Origin: Candidatus Methanophaga sp. GoMg3.2
GTDB lineage: Archaea; Halobacteriota; Syntropharchaeia; Alkanophagales; Methanospirareceae
NCBI GenBank assembly: GCA_013180565.1
Contig: QBUN01000415.1
Location: 1 to 22,145, forward strand
Length of the DNA stretch: 22,145 nucleotides
Direction of reading: 5' to 3'
A model generated the notes under the pieces. The model was given only the letters and a program-made list of their open reading frames with translations. It made no database searches and was not told the origin of the DNA. Of this stretch, positions 8,048-16,315 are shown piece by piece. Made by a program: the position numbers and the translations under genes. Position 1 is the stretch's first letter; each line of letters begins with the position of its first letter.

Positions 8048-9172
8048 ATGAAAAAAATAAAAGTCGTGATGTTGGGACCATATTTGTACGAAATGGGCGG
8101 TGTAACGATGCACATAAAAAAAATGACGAAGTATTTATCCTATAGGGAGGATATTGAAATGCATTTAATAACTATTGGTAACAAAAACGAAAAAACAAAA
8201 ATAGGTAATTTGAACATTCATATGATAAAAAAATCGTTGCCTTATCCATTTTCCATTCCAAGTTTAGTGTGGTTTTTGAAGCATAAAATTATCGAGCTCA
8301 ATCCGGATATTGTACATGCACAAGGATCGTTTGCCCCCTATTCTACAGCAGCCGCACTTGTTCGGAATAAATATCCTACTTTATTAACAATGCATGGTAT
8401 CCTAGCAAAAGAATTAAAGTTTCATAAAGGGATTAATTTTATTTTTATCCTTTTCATTCATAAACCAAATGAAAGGTATGTTGTCTCTAAAATCTCAAAT
8501 ATTATTGCTGTATCTTTACATGTCAAAAACGTAATTAGCGATATGACGCAATCCCAAATCTGTGTCATACAGAACGGCATAGATTTTGAGGATATTCATA
8601 ACGTGCAGCCGCATAAATCAGTTGAATACCCTTCTATTCTATTTGTAGGTGGATTGAGTAAGGTAAAGGGCATTGACACGTTATTAAATGCGGTTCCCAT
8701 ATTAAGAAAAAAAATTCTAAATTTGTGCCTTTATATCGCTGGGTCTGGACCTGAAGAAAATAAATTAAAGGAATTAGTTAAAGAATTAAATATAGAAGAA
8801 AATGTTAACTTCTTGGGATATGTTTCAGAGATTGAGAAATATTCGTATTACAAATCTGCAGATGTTTGCGTGTTTCCCTCTATATATGAACCGTTTGGTA
8901 TTGTATTACTTGAAGCAATGGCATGTGGAAAACCAGTAGTCGCATCTAATGTCGGTGGGATACCATTTGTTGTGGAAGAGGGAAAGACAGGATTGCTATT
9001 TGAAAGTGGTAATGTGGAGGATTTAGCAGATAAGATAATGACAATATTAAAGAATGAAGAATTAAGAGAAAAGATGGGTGAAGCGGGAAGAGAAAGAGCA
9101 AAAGAGTTTACATGGGATAAGATCGCGGAAAGAACGGTTGATGTGTACAAAGAAATATTAAAAGGGAAATAA
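8048..9172 (+). CDS. Family 4 glycosyltransferase (GT-B fold)
   Basis: The 374-residue protein has the GT4 start VVMLGPYLYEMGGVTMHI, TMHGILAKE near 119, and the linker VIQNGIDFEDI. The donor domain begins SILFVGGLSKVKGIDTLL, and a clean EX7E motif appears in YEPFGIVLLEAMACGKPVV. The C-terminus (FTWDKIAERTVDVYKEI) is the usual GT4 tail helix. It is the last gene of the plus-strand operon, and its TAA at 9170-9172 is 3 nt from the stop of the convergent gene. No strong ribosome binding site precedes the ATG, so translation may be coupled or depend on GGTG at the end of the upstream gene. Sugar specificity is unknown. Confidence 0.9.
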   Translation: MKKIKVVMLGPYLYEMGGVTMHIKKMTKYLSYREDIEMHLITIGNKNEKTKIGNLNIHMIKKSLPYPFSIPSLVWFLKHKIIELNPDIVHAQGSFAPYSTAAALVRNKYPTLLTMHGILAKELKFHKGINFIFILFIHKPNERYVVSKISNIIAVSLHVKNVISDMTQSQICVIQNGIDFEDIHNVQPHKSVEYPSILFVGGLSKVKGIDTLLNAVPILRKKILNLCLYIAGSGPEENKLKELVKELNIEENVNFLGYVSEIEKYSYYKSADVCVFPSIYEPFGIVLLEAMACGKPVVASNVGGIPFVVEEGKTGLLFESGNVEDLADKIMTILKNEELREKMGEAGRERAKEFTWDKIAERTVDVYKEILKGK

Positions 9173-9175
9173 TAA

Positions 9176-11092
9176 TCATAAATGCCTTGTCAGCATACCT
9201 TTTTTCCCCATGATTCCATCAATAAATCCGTATATAATCCCTTTTATGAGTTCAGGTTGTCTTTTTAGAATTCTGACTCCAAGCTGGATGATAAGGTTTA
9301 TAGTAAAGAATAGAAGGAATGAAGGCAAATAATATCTGCAATTTTTTCTATAGAACAAAATAAAATTTCTTGTCCAATAATAAACTAAAGTTGGACTTAC
9401 TTCACCACCTGAACTGGAATAGAATTTGTGCCAAACCTTTGATTTTGAGCACCCTACAAGATAAAAACCTCTTCTTTTTGCCCTATAACACCAGTCTGTT
9501 TCGTCCATATATAAAAAATATTGATTGTCAAATAGCCCAATCTTTTTTATGATTGAGGTCCTTACTAGCATAGCAGCTCCATTTAAACGATCACAGTTGG
9601 TTGCAGTTTCATCAGCATCTGTTATATCATATTCCCTTCCAGTTAGTAAATTTAATTTTCCTCCAATTGATTGAATTTTATATTGATCATAATAATAATA
9701 GATTGCAGGTTGAAGTGCTGCAATTTTCTCATCTCTCTCCCCAACCTTCACCAACTCTCCCAAAAACTCCTTATCCACCACAGTATCATTATTCAAAAGC
9801 AAAATATAATCGGTTTCTCTCTCTCTTAAGATATATTCTATCCCAATATTATTACCTCTAGCAGGCCCACGATTTTTCTCAATTCGTAATATAGAAAGTT
9901 TTTGATAGGGCGGTAATGCGTCCCATTCTTTTTCTTTTTTCAATACCTTAACCCCTTTTTCTTCTTCATCATAAAATAATTCTTCAATAGATTCTATCGG
10001 TTTTCTTTCCGCGTCATAGTCAAAAAACTTAGATTCAACCTGAATTTTACCTGCCGCCCATTCTTTTATTCTTGATACTGAATCATCCTCTGAACCATTG
10101 TCAACAAGGATAACCTCCCAATTGGGATACGTTATCTTATAAACTGATTCCAAACATTCTATTGTATCCTCCCATCCATTATAGTTAAGGAGAAGGATTG
10201 TAACCTTGGGGTTACTTTCTATAGTCGCATTTGACATAAATTTTTCTAAGTATTCATTTAACGCTTCTTTCCATCCGGGCATAATATTTATACCTAAATC
10301 ATTTAAATGCTTATTCTCCAAAACGGTATATTTAGGACGAATAATATTTGAAACGCTTTCTTTTCTACCTCTTTTAACTAATTTAGTTGTTGAGTTCGTC
10401 TGTTTTATTATTTCTTCCCCAAATTCGAACCAACTACAAAATCCTTCACTGGTAGCATGGAAAATACCAGGCTCATTTGTTTCTATAATACGTTTGATTT
10501 GCTCTGCGAGATTTTCTGTAAAAGTCGGAGTGCAGATTTCTTCCCCTCCAAATTCAACTATCTCTTTATTTTCAATTAATTCTAAAAACATATCTACAAA
10601 ATTTTTCGACCTCTTACCCCGGCAGGGGTGTTTTCCATATAATCCCGCAGTACGAATGATGATATATTTTTCAAGTATTGATGATATATAGAATTCGCCT
10701 GCTAATTTAGTAATGCCATACGTATTTAAAGGTCGTGTGCAATCTTCTTCTGTATAAGGTTTATTTTTTTGCCCATCAAATACATAATCCGTACTTATAT
10801 GTACCAATATGCAGTCATTCTCTTTACACCAAATAGATAAATTCCGTGTACCGATGCCATTGACTAAAAAAGCCTTTTCTGGATAGTTCTCACATTTATT
10901 TAAATCAGGATATACCGCAGTATTTATGATAATATCTGGATGAATTTTATTTAAACATGAATCAACCGAATCCGGTTGAGTAATCTCAATATCATCATGA
11001 AGTAAGGGAATGGCGTTATAAATATCTTTTAAGCATAAGTAAATGTCAGATCCAAGCTGTCCCTTTGCTCCAATAATCGCAATTTTTTTCAT
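9176..11092 (-). CDS. RmlD-like NDP-sugar 4-reductase fused to a GT2 rhamnosyltransferase-like domain
   Basis: Residues 1 to about 285 are an RmlD-type short-chain reductase: nucleotide loop GAKGQLG at 8-14, STDYVFDG at 100-107, catalytic Y125 and K129 in YGITK, and the usual ending GWKEALNEYLEKF. Residues from about 295 are a WbbL-like GT2: VTILLLNYNGWEDT, LVDNGSEDDS, LLLNNDTVVD at 431-440, and MDETDWCYRAKRRG. A hydrophobic segment near 588-606 and a basic tail follow. The join falls where RmlD normally ends, at M286 (codon at 10237), which could be an internal start for the GT2 alone. The fusion suggests the last step of activated-sugar synthesis is coupled to its transfer. It is the last gene of the minus operon. 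Confidence 0.88.
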   Translation of the reverse strand: MKKIAIIGAKGQLGSDIYLCLKDIYNAIPLLHDDIEITQPDSVDSCLNKIHPDIIINTAVYPDLNKCENYPEKAFLVNGIGTRNLSIWCKENDCILVHISTDYVFDGQKNKPYTEEDCTRPLNTYGITKLAGEFYISSILEKYIIIRTAGLYGKHPCRGKRSKNFVDMFLELIENKEIVEFGGEEICTPTFTENLAEQIKRIIETNEPGIFHATSEGFCSWFEFGEEIIKQTNSTTKLVKRGRKESVSNIIRPKYTVLENKHLNDLGINIMPGWKEALNEYLEKFMSNATIESNPKVTILLLNYNGWEDTIECLESVYKITYPNWEVILVDNGSEDDSVSRIKEWAAGKIQVESKFFDYDAERKPIESIEELFYDEEEKGVKVLKKEKEWDALPPYQKLSILRIEKNRGPARGNNIGIEYILRERETDYILLLNNDTVVDKEFLGELVKVGERDEKIAALQPAIYYYYDQYKIQSIGGKLNLLTGREYDITDADETATNCDRLNGAAMLVRTSIIKKIGLFDNQYFLYMDETDWCYRAKRRGFYLVGCSKSKVWHKFYSSSGGEVSPTLVYYWTRNFILFYRKNCRYYLPSFLLFFTINLIIQLGVRILKRQPELIKGIIYGFIDGIMGKKGMLTRHL

Positions 11093-11118
11093 GTCATTCC
11101 CTCTATCTAAAATTTATA

Positions 11119-12363
11119 TCATATAATCTTTACCTCCGGTATAGGTATAATAAATTTCCCACCCATTTCTTTATATTTTGATTGCTGTTTCATAATTTCA
11201 TCAGCGAAATTCCATGCAAGAATCAATATGTAATCTGGCTTAGTCTCGTATATCCTTTCAGGGCTATAAACAGGAATGTGAGTCCCAGGAGTAAATTTAT
11301 TTTGTTTCATCGGGCTTAAATCAGCAATAAACTCGATTAGTTCAGGTCCAATACGATAATAATTTAATAATGTATTTCCTTTAGCTGCTGCTCCATATCC
11401 AATAACCGTTTTATTTTCGCTTTTTAATTTTTGTAGTAGACCAACCAAATCCTCTTTGAGCTTTTCAACATGTGCAGCGAATTTTATGTATGCCGTTACT
11501 TCATTTAGTCCTTTCTCTATCTCCAATGAAACCAATAGATTTACATTTTCATTAATATTATATCCCGATTTTTTCTTACTTACAAAAACTCTAATTGTCC
11601 CTCCATGAATATTGACCTTCTCAATATTAACAATTTTTAATTCATGCATTTCAAAAAGTCTCTTTAACGGTCTAACAGCAAAATAAGAAAGATGCTCATG
11701 GTATATAGTATCAAATTCAACATTCTCTAATAAATCCACCAGATAGGGTACTTCAATTACAAAAACCCCTTCATCTTTCAAAAGATATGAAACTCCACTC
11801 AATAAATCATTCAAAATATTAGTATGAGCGACTACGTTTGTGGCTGTAACAGCATCCGCTTTTCCATTCTCTTTTACTATTTTCTTTGCAATAGCTTCTG
11901 AAAAGAAGTCATTTATTGTTTTGATGCCGTTTTCTTCTGCAATTTTTGCAATATTCACCGCAGGTTCAACACCTATAACCTTAAGACAAAAATTTTTAAA
12001 TTCTTTTAATAAAGTTCCGTCATTACTCCCTATATCTACAACCAATGATTCACTATTTAATTTAAAATCATTCACGACTTCCGTAGCTAAGCATTCAAAG
12101 TGCTTTCGCAACGCTTCAGACGTTCCCGATACATAGACGTAGTTTCTAAAAAGAATTTCGGGAGGCACAATTTCATCAATTTGCAATAAACCGCACGATT
12201 CACACCACACCGCTCTAAGAGGATAAGAAATCTCCTTTTGGCCTATTTGGTTTTTATCCAAAAAGGCATTTGCTAAAGGCATTTCACCCAAATCTAAGAT
12301 CCTCTCTAATTTTTTACTTTTGCAAATTCGGCAGCTCTCAAGTTTCAAACTTCCAATCCCCAT
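11119..12363 (-). CDS. NDP-hexose C-methyltransferase (TylCIII/TcaB9-like)
   Basis: From the ATG at 12363 the protein has 414 residues, matching the family's usual 405-415. It begins with a zinc-binding domain (CRIC near the start, CESCGLLQ later), followed by LGEMPLANAFLD. The SAM domain has VVDIGSNDGTLLKEF and VIGVEPA. YHEHLSYF corresponds to the active-site region of TcaB9-like C3-methyltransferases, and the C-terminal domain has IGYGAAAKGNTLLNYY. These enzymes methylate C3 of 4-keto-6-deoxy sugar nucleotides. An in-frame ATG at 12426 would overlap the epimerase gene by 89 nt and is less likely; a TTG at 12348 is also possible. It probably methylates the product of the rfbG/epimerase genes just upstream. 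Confidence 0.88.
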   Translation of the reverse strand: MGIGSLKLESCRICKSKKLERILDLGEMPLANAFLDKNQIGQKEISYPLRAVWCESCGLLQIDEIVPPEILFRNYVYVSGTSEALRKHFECLATEVVNDFKLNSESLVVDIGSNDGTLLKEFKNFCLKVIGVEPAVNIAKIAEENGIKTINDFFSEAIAKKIVKENGKADAVTATNVVAHTNILNDLLSGVSYLLKDEGVFVIEVPYLVDLLENVEFDTIYHEHLSYFAVRPLKRLFEMHELKIVNIEKVNIHGGTIRVFVSKKKSGYNINENVNLLVSLEIEKGLNEVTAYIKFAAHVEKLKEDLVGLLQKLKSENKTVIGYGAAAKGNTLLNYYRIGPELIEFIADLSPMKQNKFTPGTHIPVYSPERIYETKPDYILILAWNFADEIMKQQSKYKEMGGKFIIPIPEVKII

Positions 12364-12904
12364 ACGTTTCAATAAATTCTCTAAAACTTTTTGCTTCTGA
12401 ATCTTTTTCAGATAAGATTGGATCATTCACAGGCCAATCAATTCCTAAATCTGGGTCATTCCATCTGATAATACCTACACTATTGGGAGCATAATAGTTA
12501 TCCATTTTATACAAGACTTCGCAGTTTTTTGTTAAACTGCAAAATCCATGAGCAAAGCCCCTTGGGATATATACCATCTTCTTGTTATCCACCGAAAGCG
12601 TGATACTGTCCCAGTTTCCGAAAGTTGATGAATCTTTTCTCAAATCAATAAAAACGTCATATATCTCACCGCTTATAACCCTTACTAACTTTGTTTCCAT
12701 ATGTGGCGGGAACTGAAAGTGCATGCCTCGTATTACGCCCTTTTCTACGGACAACGAGTGATTTTCTTGAACCCAATTCCTATGAATTCCATATTTTCTG
12801 AAGATTGTATCGTCATAAACGCGCATGAAAAATCCTCGAGTGTCTCGGAAGACCTCCGGTTCGATTATCATTACGCCCTTTAGTTTTGTTTCTGTCACTT
12901 TCAT
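12338..12904 (-). CDS. RmlC-like NDP-4-keto-6-deoxyhexose 3,5-epimerase (cupin)
   Basis: The 188-residue cupin shows the RmlC landmarks: EPEVFRDTRGFFMRVY, VQENHSLS, catalytic His in VIRGMHFQFPP, the VFIDLRKDSSTFG segment, MVYIPRGFAHGF, and the substrate-side VLYKMDNYYAP, ending with IDWPVNDPILSEKD. Two in-frame ATGs lie at 12910 and 12904. An AAAGGT ends 1 nt before the first and 7 nt before the second, so 12904 is preferred. RmlC proteins normally act on dTDP-sugars, but here the gene follows CDP-glucose genes and no rmlA/rmlB is present. A CDP-linked substrate is therefore the likely reading (inference). The 3' end overlaps the C-methyltransferase. Confidence 0.88.
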   Translation of the reverse strand: MKVTETKLKGVMIIEPEVFRDTRGFFMRVYDDTIFRKYGIHRNWVQENHSLSVEKGVIRGMHFQFPPHMETKLVRVISGEIYDVFIDLRKDSSTFGNWDSITLSVDNKKMVYIPRGFAHGFCSLTKNCEVLYKMDNYYAPNSVGIIRWNDPDLGIDWPVNDPILSEKDSEAKSFREFIETYGDWKFET

Positions 12905-12915
12905 ATCCATTACCT

Positions 12916-14007
12916 TTATTCTTTAATATTTCTAAATTGTAGATTTTCGTTTAGCTTCTCAATATATCGATTGATTTGATTAACATCAAATTCATAAGTC
13001 AAATTATCTTTTTTGTACCATTCAACTGTAAATTTTATAGCAGCATCTACATATAAGATCGGCTCCCATCCCAAGCAATTTAAAGCTTTGCTTATATCTA
13101 ACATTAAAAATTTAGTCTCATGCGATTGATTCTTGTCAGATTGAGTTACATCTTTCCAATTACCTCTACCCCAATATTTAATCACTTTTTTTACCATCTC
13201 TTCTACGGTCAATATAGAGTTATGTTTAGGACCAAAATTCCATGCTCCTGAATACTTTTGCTCATCCGTATACATTTTAGAGGCTAACAATAAATAACCA
13301 TAGAGCGGTTCTAAAACATACTGCCATGGTCTTATCGCTTTCGGCATTCTTATTTGAATTTCATAATTGTTTTTTAGTGCTTTTATACAATCTGGAATTA
13401 ATCGGTCTTTTCCCCAATCACCACCACCAATAACATTTCCCGCCCTAACCGAAGAAATTGCTTTATTAGAATAAAAAAAGGATTTTTTATATGCAGTTGT
13501 TATTAATTCTGAACAGCCCTTGCTCGAACTGTAAGGATCATAACCTCCCACCGGATCATTTTCTCGATATCCCCACGTCCATTCTTTATTTTCATAGCAT
13601 TTATCACTTGTGACGTTTATAGTCACTTTAACGGACTCGGTTTTCCGAACTGCTTCAAAAAAATTAACTGTTCCTCCAACATTTATATCATATGTTTCTT
13701 TAGGTCTTTCATATGATAATCGTACCAAAGCTTGTGCTGCTAGATGGAAAGCCATATCTGGTTTATATCTCTTGAATACAGCTAATAACTTATCATAATC
13801 CCTAATATCTCCGATTACACTTGTAATCTTATCTTCTAAATTCGTTACAACAAAATTATCATTTTCAGTATAAGGCGGTAATGCATAACCTACAATATTA
13901 GCTCCCAATTCATTCAGCCAGATAGAAAGCCAAGATCCTTTAAACCCTGTATGTCCCGTAACCAAAACGGTTTTCCCATCAAAGACATTATCGAATAATT
14001 TTCTCAT
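12916..14007 (-). CDS. rfbG: CDP-glucose 4,6-dehydratase
   Basis: The 363-residue extended short-chain dehydrogenase has the NAD loop VTGHTGFKGSW, then HLAAQALVRLSY, NVTSDKCYEN, the catalytic YxxxK in YDPYSSSKGCSE, and SVRAGNVIGGGDW. RPWQYVLEPLYGYL, AWNFGP and DISKALNCLGWEP are characteristic of CDP-glucose 4,6-dehydratase rather than dTDP-glucose dehydratase. It converts CDP-glucose to CDP-4-keto-6-deoxyglucose. The start at 14007 overlaps the rfbF stop as ATGA; two further upstream ATGs (14013, 14022) would add three or five residues inside rfbF. The tight pairing with rfbF is the standard arrangement for this pathway. Confidence 0.92.
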   Translation of the reverse strand: MRKLFDNVFDGKTVLVTGHTGFKGSWLSIWLNELGANIVGYALPPYTENDNFVVTNLEDKITSVIGDIRDYDKLLAVFKRYKPDMAFHLAAQALVRLSYERPKETYDINVGGTVNFFEAVRKTESVKVTINVTSDKCYENKEWTWGYRENDPVGGYDPYSSSKGCSELITTAYKKSFFYSNKAISSVRAGNVIGGGDWGKDRLIPDCIKALKNNYEIQIRMPKAIRPWQYVLEPLYGYLLLASKMYTDEQKYSGAWNFGPKHNSILTVEEMVKKVIKYWGRGNWKDVTQSDKNQSHETKFLMLDISKALNCLGWEPILYVDAAIKFTVEWYKKDNLTYEFDVNQINRYIEKLNENLQFRNIKE

Positions 14008-14798
14008 TTCCATACTCTCCAAAATGCTTCATTATTTTCCCACAATTTATTGAGATATTGCACATCTCTATAAGTATCCATACATGCCCATTCCCCTTTA
14101 TGTTCATATACTATTAATTCACCATCTTCTGCTAACTGCTCTAAAGGTCCAAATTCGAAATCACAATTATCATCTTCTGATAAATAATCAAAGATTTTTC
14201 GATTAAATACAAAGAACCCACCATTTATTAAACCTTCAGAAACCTGCGGTTTTTCACTAAATGAAACAACCCTATTATTTTCGACTACTAAATCACCAAA
14301 CCTTGACGGTGGTCTGACACCTGTTAGTGTCCCTATGCGGCCATGACTTTTATGAAAGGACAATAATTCATGCAGATTTATGTTCGCTACACCATCCCCA
14401 TAAGTAAGCATGAATAAATCTTCTCCCACATATTTTTCTATTCTCTTTATCCTCGCACCTTTCAAAGCCTTCTCTCCGGTATCAGCCAGAGTGACTCGCC
14501 ATCCTGTTTCTTTATGATTACTGTGAATATCTACATGTTTATAGCTACCTAATTCTACGGTGAAATCGTTATTTAAAATCTCATAGTTATAGAAATAACT
14601 TTTAATCTTTTCACCTTTATAGCCTAAGCAGAGAATAAAATCCTTAAACCCCTGATGAGCATATATCTTCATTATGTGCCATAAGATTGGTTTATCGCTG
14701 ATTTCTATCATAGGCTTTGGTTGGTATTCTGTTTCTTCCTTTAGTCTTGTTCCCATGCCGCCGCAGAGGATGACGACAGGTATTTTATATCTCTTCAT
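14004..14798 (-). CDS. rfbF: Glucose-1-phosphate cytidylyltransferase
   Basis: The 264-residue nucleotidyltransferase begins with VVILCGGMGTRLKEETE, the pyrophosphorylase signature, followed by KPMIEISDKPILWHIMKIY and CLGYKGEKIKSYF. Later landmarks include VTLADTGEKALKGARI, LTYGDGVANINL with the metal-binding Asp, LTGVRPPSRFGDL, GGFFVFNRKIFDYL and GEWACMDTYRDVQYL, all typical of RfbF. It makes CDP-glucose from CTP and glucose-1-phosphate and commits carbon to CDP-deoxysugars. The start overlaps the preceding gene by 14 nt. The first 120 bases are very similar to a broken copy at 17430-17567. Confidence 0.93.
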   Translation of the reverse strand: MKRYKIPVVILCGGMGTRLKEETEYQPKPMIEISDKPILWHIMKIYAHQGFKDFILCLGYKGEKIKSYFYNYEILNNDFTVELGSYKHVDIHSNHKETGWRVTLADTGEKALKGARIKRIEKYVGEDLFMLTYGDGVANINLHELLSFHKSHGRIGTLTGVRPPSRFGDLVVENNRVVSFSEKPQVSEGLINGGFFVFNRKIFDYLSEDDNCDFEFGPLEQLAEDGELIVYEHKGEWACMDTYRDVQYLNKLWENNEAFWRVWK

Positions 14799-16110
14799 TT
14801 TTATAGTTATATATTCCCTGTTTCTTACTCTTAAAATAATCTGCTACTCTCTTTCCACTAAGAAAAGCCTGGTCACTCCACAAATATGCCCATTCTCCAA
14901 ACCTGCCACAATAATAAATTCCATTCTCAGTAAGAAACCTATGGATAGTTTCAAGAGCTTTTTTTCGCTTAGTATCATAGATTACATAACCATATTCTAT
15001 GTTAATATATCCTAAGTAGTTTATTTCATTGGGGCCAATATTTTCCGTTTTGTGGATGCATTGAACGACTTTATTAATTAACTCTTTCCTTTCGACAGTT
15101 AATGACTTGTCTTTTGAGTACGGGATTTCTACTTGTAAAGTCTCACAATTTTCGGGCGCATTATTTTTTGCAAACTGGGACATATAAAAAATCCGGGTAT
15201 AAGGGATTTCATCATCATAATAGTAATTCCATTGGGACGGCGTGTCAATCTTCCGTTTTATGTAAAAATTTAACATCAAGAGGGATATCCACTTCAAACA
15301 GTTTGTTGCATCTAACACACCCGTTGGAACATTTTTGATGCACTTTATGAGTTCAGGCAAAGGAATAGTTGAGATTAAAATTTTATACGGCTTAACTTCT
15401 CCCGTATTTAAATGAACTTCTTTTCGCTCCAAATCAATTTCAGTAGGATATGCTTTTAATTTGATGTCTAAGTCAGTTTCAAGTATTTTCAAAAATGACG
15501 CATAACCGCCTTCCGTGGGATATCGAAAAGTTGTAATGTAGTGGCGGTTGTCCCTTGGAATGTCTAAAGCGCCGTCTATTACCGTTTCTAAATCCGGCTG
15601 GTGTAGTCTTGTTCCAATCCAATCGGTAGTTAATTGTTGTGGATTAACAGTCCAAAATTTTTTAGTATATTTATCGCTAAAATGTTCTGCAAAGAACTTC
15701 CCAAATTTTTTACGACACCAATCACCGTAATTTTTTATCTCCGATCGATCTTCATATTTAGCGTGAATAAAATCTATCAAAGATTTTTTCACCACTTCTT
15801 TGGGCAAGCTATGCAGATTATTTTGTGGTTCGTGTTCTATCCAATATCCATGCCAATAATCTAAAGATGAAACCCGCTTTTCTTCATAATTACCGTTTAC
15901 GGATTTCGCAAATAAATCCTTTACATATTCATCTGATGTAAATGAAACGTGCGAGCCATAATCAAAGATAAGATCATTATACCTTTTTGATCTGCAAAGA
16001 CCTCCAACTTCTTTTTCTTTCTCATACAACGCCACTTCAAAGCCGTATTTTTTCAAATGGTATCCTGCACTTAGACCTGACGATCCAGCACCCAATATTA
16101 TAACTTCCAT
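14785..16110 (-). CDS. FAD-dependent amine-oxidase/UDP-galactopyranose-mutase-like protein
   Basis: The 441-residue protein starts with an FAD Rossmann loop, VIILGAGSSGLSAGYHLKKY, followed by LYEKEKEVGGLCRS and FDYGSHVSFTSD. It ends with YCGRFGEWAYLWSDQAFLSG, the second FAD-contact motif of this superfamily. Proteins of this class in glycan clusters are annotated as protoporphyrinogen-oxidase-like or UGM-like. The precise reaction (mutase, desaturase or oxidase) cannot be read here. The ATG at 16110 is chosen because a GGAG lies 10 nt upstream and it clears the rfbH fragment by 4 nt; an ATG at 16146 would overlap it. Confidence 0.75.
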   Translation of the reverse strand: MEVIILGAGSSGLSAGYHLKKYGFEVALYEKEKEVGGLCRSKRYNDLIFDYGSHVSFTSDEYVKDLFAKSVNGNYEEKRVSSLDYWHGYWIEHEPQNNLHSLPKEVVKKSLIDFIHAKYEDRSEIKNYGDWCRKKFGKFFAEHFSDKYTKKFWTVNPQQLTTDWIGTRLHQPDLETVIDGALDIPRDNRHYITTFRYPTEGGYASFLKILETDLDIKLKAYPTEIDLERKEVHLNTGEVKPYKILISTIPLPELIKCIKNVPTGVLDATNCLKWISLLMLNFYIKRKIDTPSQWNYYYDDEIPYTRIFYMSQFAKNNAPENCETLQVEIPYSKDKSLTVERKELINKVVQCIHKTENIGPNEINYLGYINIEYGYVIYDTKRKKALETIHRFLTENGIYYCGRFGEWAYLWSDQAFLSGKRVADYFKSKKQGIYNYKNEEI

Positions 16111-16114
16111 TTTT

Positions 16115-16315
16115 TCATTGCTCCGATTTTGATAATACTCTTTCATCCATAAACGGATAAAACTTTTTAAGTATATATTTTAGATGTTCTTCGCTCAACC
16201 CCGGGTAAACTTGCATCAAAAACGTGTCATTCATAATATGAGCAGTATTAAATAGATTGCCACATACACGATACTTAACATTTGACTTACGGTATAGAGG
16301 AACTAGGGAGGCCAT
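16115..16315 (-). pseudogene. rfbH: C-terminal fragment of RfbH (CDP-4-keto-6-deoxyglucose 3-dehydrase)
   Basis: The 66-codon frame encodes YRVCGNLFNTAHIMNDTF followed by VYPGLSEEHLKYILKKF. This is the characteristic C-terminus of RfbH/DdhC-type PLP/iron-sulfur dehydrases, which are normally about 430 residues. The PLP-binding domain and the cysteines for the iron-sulfur cluster are absent, and the upstream sequence is an unrelated gene whose stop is at 16315-16317. Homology seems to begin at about residue 8. The fragment cannot be active. It is best explained as what remains after recombination replaced the 5' part of rfbH. Intact rfbF and rfbG next door make this identification more persuasive. 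Confidence 0.75.

Noticed and set aside
458..9172. Complete N-glycosylation (agl) locus
   Set aside because: No AglB oligosaccharyltransferase, initiating polyprenyl-phosphate transferase or polymerase can be identified, so only a glycan-assembly role is claimed.
10206..10691. 161-codon plus-strand frame opposite the RmlD-GT2 gene
   Set aside because: It is the antisense shadow of a clearly conserved coding region and has no upstream signals.
12364..12426. Longer C-methyltransferase start at 12426
   Set aside because: It would overlap the epimerase gene by 89 nt, and the extra residues do not resemble the zinc-domain N-terminus; 12363 gives the usual length.
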